64,000 nt of DNA from LZORAL124-50-18 sp051208045. Lineage in GTDB: Bacteria; Pseudomonadota; Gammaproteobacteria; Pseudomonadales; Oleiphilaceae. Shown piece after piece: positions 61,877-64,000 of the stretch. The stretch lies in NCBI GenBank assembly GCA_051208045.1, contig JBPJFY010000006.1:124001-188000 (forward strand). The letters run 5' to 3'. The position numbers were made by a program, and so were the translations under genes. The stretch's first letter is position 1. Each line of letters starts with the position of its first letter. The notes beneath the pieces were generated by a model. It saw only the letters and a program-made list of their open reading frames with translations. It was not told the DNA's origin and made no database searches.

Positions 61877-63511
61877 TCAAACCTTTTTCGCATGTTTACA
61901 GGCATACATCGCCGAATCTGCGCGCATGACCAGAGCGTCCAGCCCATCGTCTGTGGTGGTTAACGTGGCGACGCCGCAACTGGCGGTCAGCTGGAGAATG
62001 GTGGCTTCTTCGGACGACAGGGTGATGTCGGAAAACCCGTCACAAATCCGTTGAGCGATGGTGTGAGCGCCCTGCGACGTTGTGTCCGGGAGCAGAACAA
62101 CAAACTCGTCACCACCGGTGCGTGCCGCCAAGTCAATGTTACGCAATGCGCCGCGGCAAACCGAGGAAAAATGTTGAATGCATTGGTCGCCTACGACATG
62201 GCCATGCTGGTCATTGATGGATTTGAAGTCATCCAGATCAAACAACAGTAAACTCAATGGGCGCGCATGCCGTCGGGCACGTTCGATCTCGTAATCTGCC
62301 TGATCCATCAGGTGTCGCCGGTTTGCCAGCCCCGTCAGTGGGTCGGTCATCGCCATTTCCTTTAAGGAATGTTCCAGAAACTGGCGCTTGATAATCTCCT
62401 GTTTGCGGGATTCACTGAGGCGATAAAACCGAAAGGCGATATGCAGCGCAATGACTGCCACCACGGTCAACCAGAAAAAGCCGATAAACAGCCAGGGCGG
62501 AATAGTGGCGGGTTGATCTGTTTGGTAGAGAAAGTCATCCAGGTCGAACGGTGTGTTGATCAGCTTGGTTTTCTGAAACACATTGAGAATGTGTAACCAG
62601 CGGGATCGACTCATGTAGCCAATGTCTACCAGATCGCTGGCCAGCAGGTCTGAAATGGCTTGCGCCTCAAAACTGAGCTGACCGAGGGTGTTACGCATGG
62701 TGTATTGGGTGCGAATCAGTGCGATGATTTCATCCTGATGGTGTTTGGCATATTCCCAACCTTTAATCACCGCTTTTCGTACGGCGGCAACCTGTTCGGG
62801 CTGAGAGTTCATCATGCGTTCACTGGTAAACAGTGTGTCGCCATAAAAATCGATATTCAGCTCTCTCGGGCTGAAGATGCGATACGGGATGTTGGCTTGA
62901 ATGGCCGAGTAGGGCTCTGATGACGTGTATGCCGTGGTAGCGTAGATGGGGGTTGCCTGCCCCGGCTGGAGACTGCGTACATCTCCTGTGTGCGGAACCC
63001 AGTGAATGTTGTTTTCATTGACCCCGGCGAGGCGCAGGTAGGCAGACAACTCTGCGGCATGCCGCTCCCCCATCACGGTGAGTCCTTCCAGATCTTTGAC
63101 GTGTCGCACCCCGTCATCTCTGCGTGCCAGAATCACAAAGGGCGAATGTTGAAAAATGCTGGCCAGAGCGACCAGCGGGCGACCTTTGGCACGGTCGATC
63201 AACAGGCTGGAATTGCCGATACCAAAGTCAGCTCTGCCTTGAGCCACTTCTTCTGCGGGATCAATGTGCGGCCCACCCTCCACCAAGGTGACATCCAGCC
63301 CCTGCTCCAAAAAGTAGCCTTGTTCTATCGCTGCATAGAGCCCGGCAAACTGAAACTGGTGAAACCATTTGAGTTGAATGCGCAGTGGGGTGCCTTTTTG
63401 GGGGGCGTCTGGTGCACTGCCGGGTGTTTGAGCCAGCACGAGGAGGCTGAGCGCGCTTCCCAGCAGGTAAAGCAGCAGGGTGCGGAGTGAGTGAAAGGAG
63501 AATACAGCCAT
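61877..63511 (-). CDS. NMT1/THI5-type sensor diguanylate cyclase
   Basis: A 544-residue protein with a signal peptide and AAAGGAT before the start. A periplasmic substrate-binding domain of the NMT1/THI5 type follows (LKWFHQFQFAGLYAAIEQGY, GRADFGIGNSSLL), which in transporters binds thiamine-pyrimidine precursors or similar ligands. A membrane helix (about 343-362) connects to GGDEF: TDPLTGLANRRHL and the active-site RTGGDEFVVLLP. It should convert periplasmic ligand binding into c-di-GMP synthesis. It is in line with another GGDEF gene that ends 84 bases upstream. Confidence 0.9.
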   Translation of the reverse strand: MAVFSFHSLRTLLLYLLGSALSLLVLAQTPGSAPDAPQKGTPLRIQLKWFHQFQFAGLYAAIEQGYFLEQGLDVTLVEGGPHIDPAEEVAQGRADFGIGNSSLLIDRAKGRPLVALASIFQHSPFVILARRDDGVRHVKDLEGLTVMGERHAAELSAYLRLAGVNENNIHWVPHTGDVRSLQPGQATPIYATTAYTSSEPYSAIQANIPYRIFSPRELNIDFYGDTLFTSERMMNSQPEQVAAVRKAVIKGWEYAKHHQDEIIALIRTQYTMRNTLGQLSFEAQAISDLLASDLVDIGYMSRSRWLHILNVFQKTKLINTPFDLDDFLYQTDQPATIPPWLFIGFFWLTVVAVIALHIAFRFYRLSESRKQEIIKRQFLEHSLKEMAMTDPLTGLANRRHLMDQADYEIERARRHARPLSLLLFDLDDFKSINDQHGHVVGDQCIQHFSSVCRGALRNIDLAARTGGDEFVVLLPDTTSQGAHTIAQRICDGFSDITLSSEEATILQLTASCGVATLTTTDDGLDALVMRADSAMYACKHAKKV

Positions 63512-63595
63512 GATCCTTTGTAAGCAGATAAGTGGGTTGGAACCTTCTCACCTATAAAGATAGTAGGAAGCAGGCTGTTCCAACATTACAGGGCA

Positions 63596-64000
63596 TTACA
63601 GAGCTTCGTGCTCAAGGCGATTTCTCCCCTGCTGTTTGGCACGATACAGTTGCTCATCGGCGGCTTTGATCAGTGCATCATAACGACTTTGCGGCGCAGG
63701 CACTGAGGACGCCAATCCAAGGCTCACGGTCAGCACCCCCTGATGTTGGCTGGCAGGATGTTCGATGCCGAGCGCTGCCACGCCCTGGCGGATTTTTTCA
63801 CCCAGCATCTTCGCCTGCGGCAGGTCGATGTGGGGCAGAACCAGCACAAACTCCTCACCGCCCACGCGTGCGATAATGTCCGTAGGCCGCTGCGCGACGC
63901 TGGAAAAACACTGGGCCACCTGAATAATCGCCTGATCACCTGCCGGGTGTCCCTGCGAGTCGTTGTATTGCTTGAACAAATCGATATCCACCAGCAAAAC
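63596..64000 (-). CDS. GGDEF-domain protein, 5' part outside window
   Basis: Only the last 134 residues are inside the window. They include the end of a diguanylate cyclase domain: DIDLFKQYND, HPAGDQAII and the active-site RVGGEEFVLVLP, then the C-terminal ADEQLYRAKQQGRN. The motif is intact, so activity is likely. The sensor part cannot be seen. The stop is 84 bases from the next GGDEF gene's start. Confidence 0.93.
   Translation of the reverse strand, partial: VLLVDIDLFKQYNDSQGHPAGDQAIIQVAQCFSSVAQRPTDIIARVGGEEFVLVLPHIDLPQAKMLGEKIRQGVAALGIEHPASQHQGVLTVSLGLASSVPAPQSRYDALIKAADEQLYRAKQQGRNRLEHEAL

Noticed and set aside
1..64000. CRISPR arrays, insertion sequences, prophage or integrase genes
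   Set aside because: No repeat-spacer array, transposase, or phage gene was recognised anywhere in the window.

Overview
The window looks like chromosomal DNA of a free-living, probably marine, Gram-negative gammaproteobacterium. The evidence is a TonB-dependent receptor, lipoproteins with lipoboxes, type IV pilus ATPase genes, SPOR and rhombosortase/GlyGly-CTERM proteins, a Marinobacter-type fatty acyl-CoA reductase (wax-ester/fatty alcohol metabolism) and a MalT-controlled glycogen operon. I would place it among Oceanospirillales/Alteromonadales-like lineages; this is inference from gene content. No rRNA, tRNA, insertion sequence, prophage or CRISPR array was recognised. Both ends cut through genes.

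Left part (1-24 kb): the 3' part of a TonB receptor gene runs into a CxCC-containing beta-propeller gene and a TlpA-like redoxin gene, probably one envelope uptake unit. Convergent to it lie cobQ and the tightly packed operon malQ-glgB-glgX (reverse strand) for storage polysaccharide. A long intergenic region upstream of malQ carries MalT-box-like sequences and a terminated small-RNA candidate. The activator gene malT follows after a membrane glycosyltransferase-like gene. Next come a TRAP-type binding lipoprotein paired with a hybrid sensor kinase, two orphan solute-binding proteins, a GNAT acetyltransferase and SelO.

Middle (24-42 kb): fatty acyl-CoA reductase, a 7TMR-DISM diguanylate cyclase, a GH84 O-GlcNAcase-like enzyme, a SPOR coiled-coil membrane protein with a small partner, an ArsR-regulated permease with two matching operators, a PilU-like ATPase, and a secreted metallo-beta-lactamase-fold hydrolase followed by a LysR regulator. 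A rhombosortase gene overlaps lysR and precedes its likely substrate, a 1363-residue GlyGly-CTERM surface protein. A second, degenerate copy of the lysR 3' end lies just beyond that gene's terminator, so the cassette is bracketed by lysR ends.

Right part (41-64 kb): a DUF4214-cytochrome c fusion, a PAS/GAF/GGDEF/EAL protein with a C-terminal zinc-binding (CZB-like) domain, and a SufT-like plus NnrS-like pair behind an FNR/Dnr-type promoter. Then comes a CotH kinase - VTC - DUF4956 - SET methyltransferase series, a three-gene signalling operon with a degenerate receiver, YjdM, an alpha/beta hydrolase divergent from an XRE regulator around a perfect palindrome, a methyltransferase, a formylglycine-enzyme-like protein next to a large DUF4214 protein, and two GGDEF proteins.

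The features most worth following up are the CotH-VTC-DUF4956-SET series, the lysR-end duplication around the rhombosortase cassette, the FNR-type promoter of the SufT/NnrS pair, and the SUMF1/DUF4214 pair.
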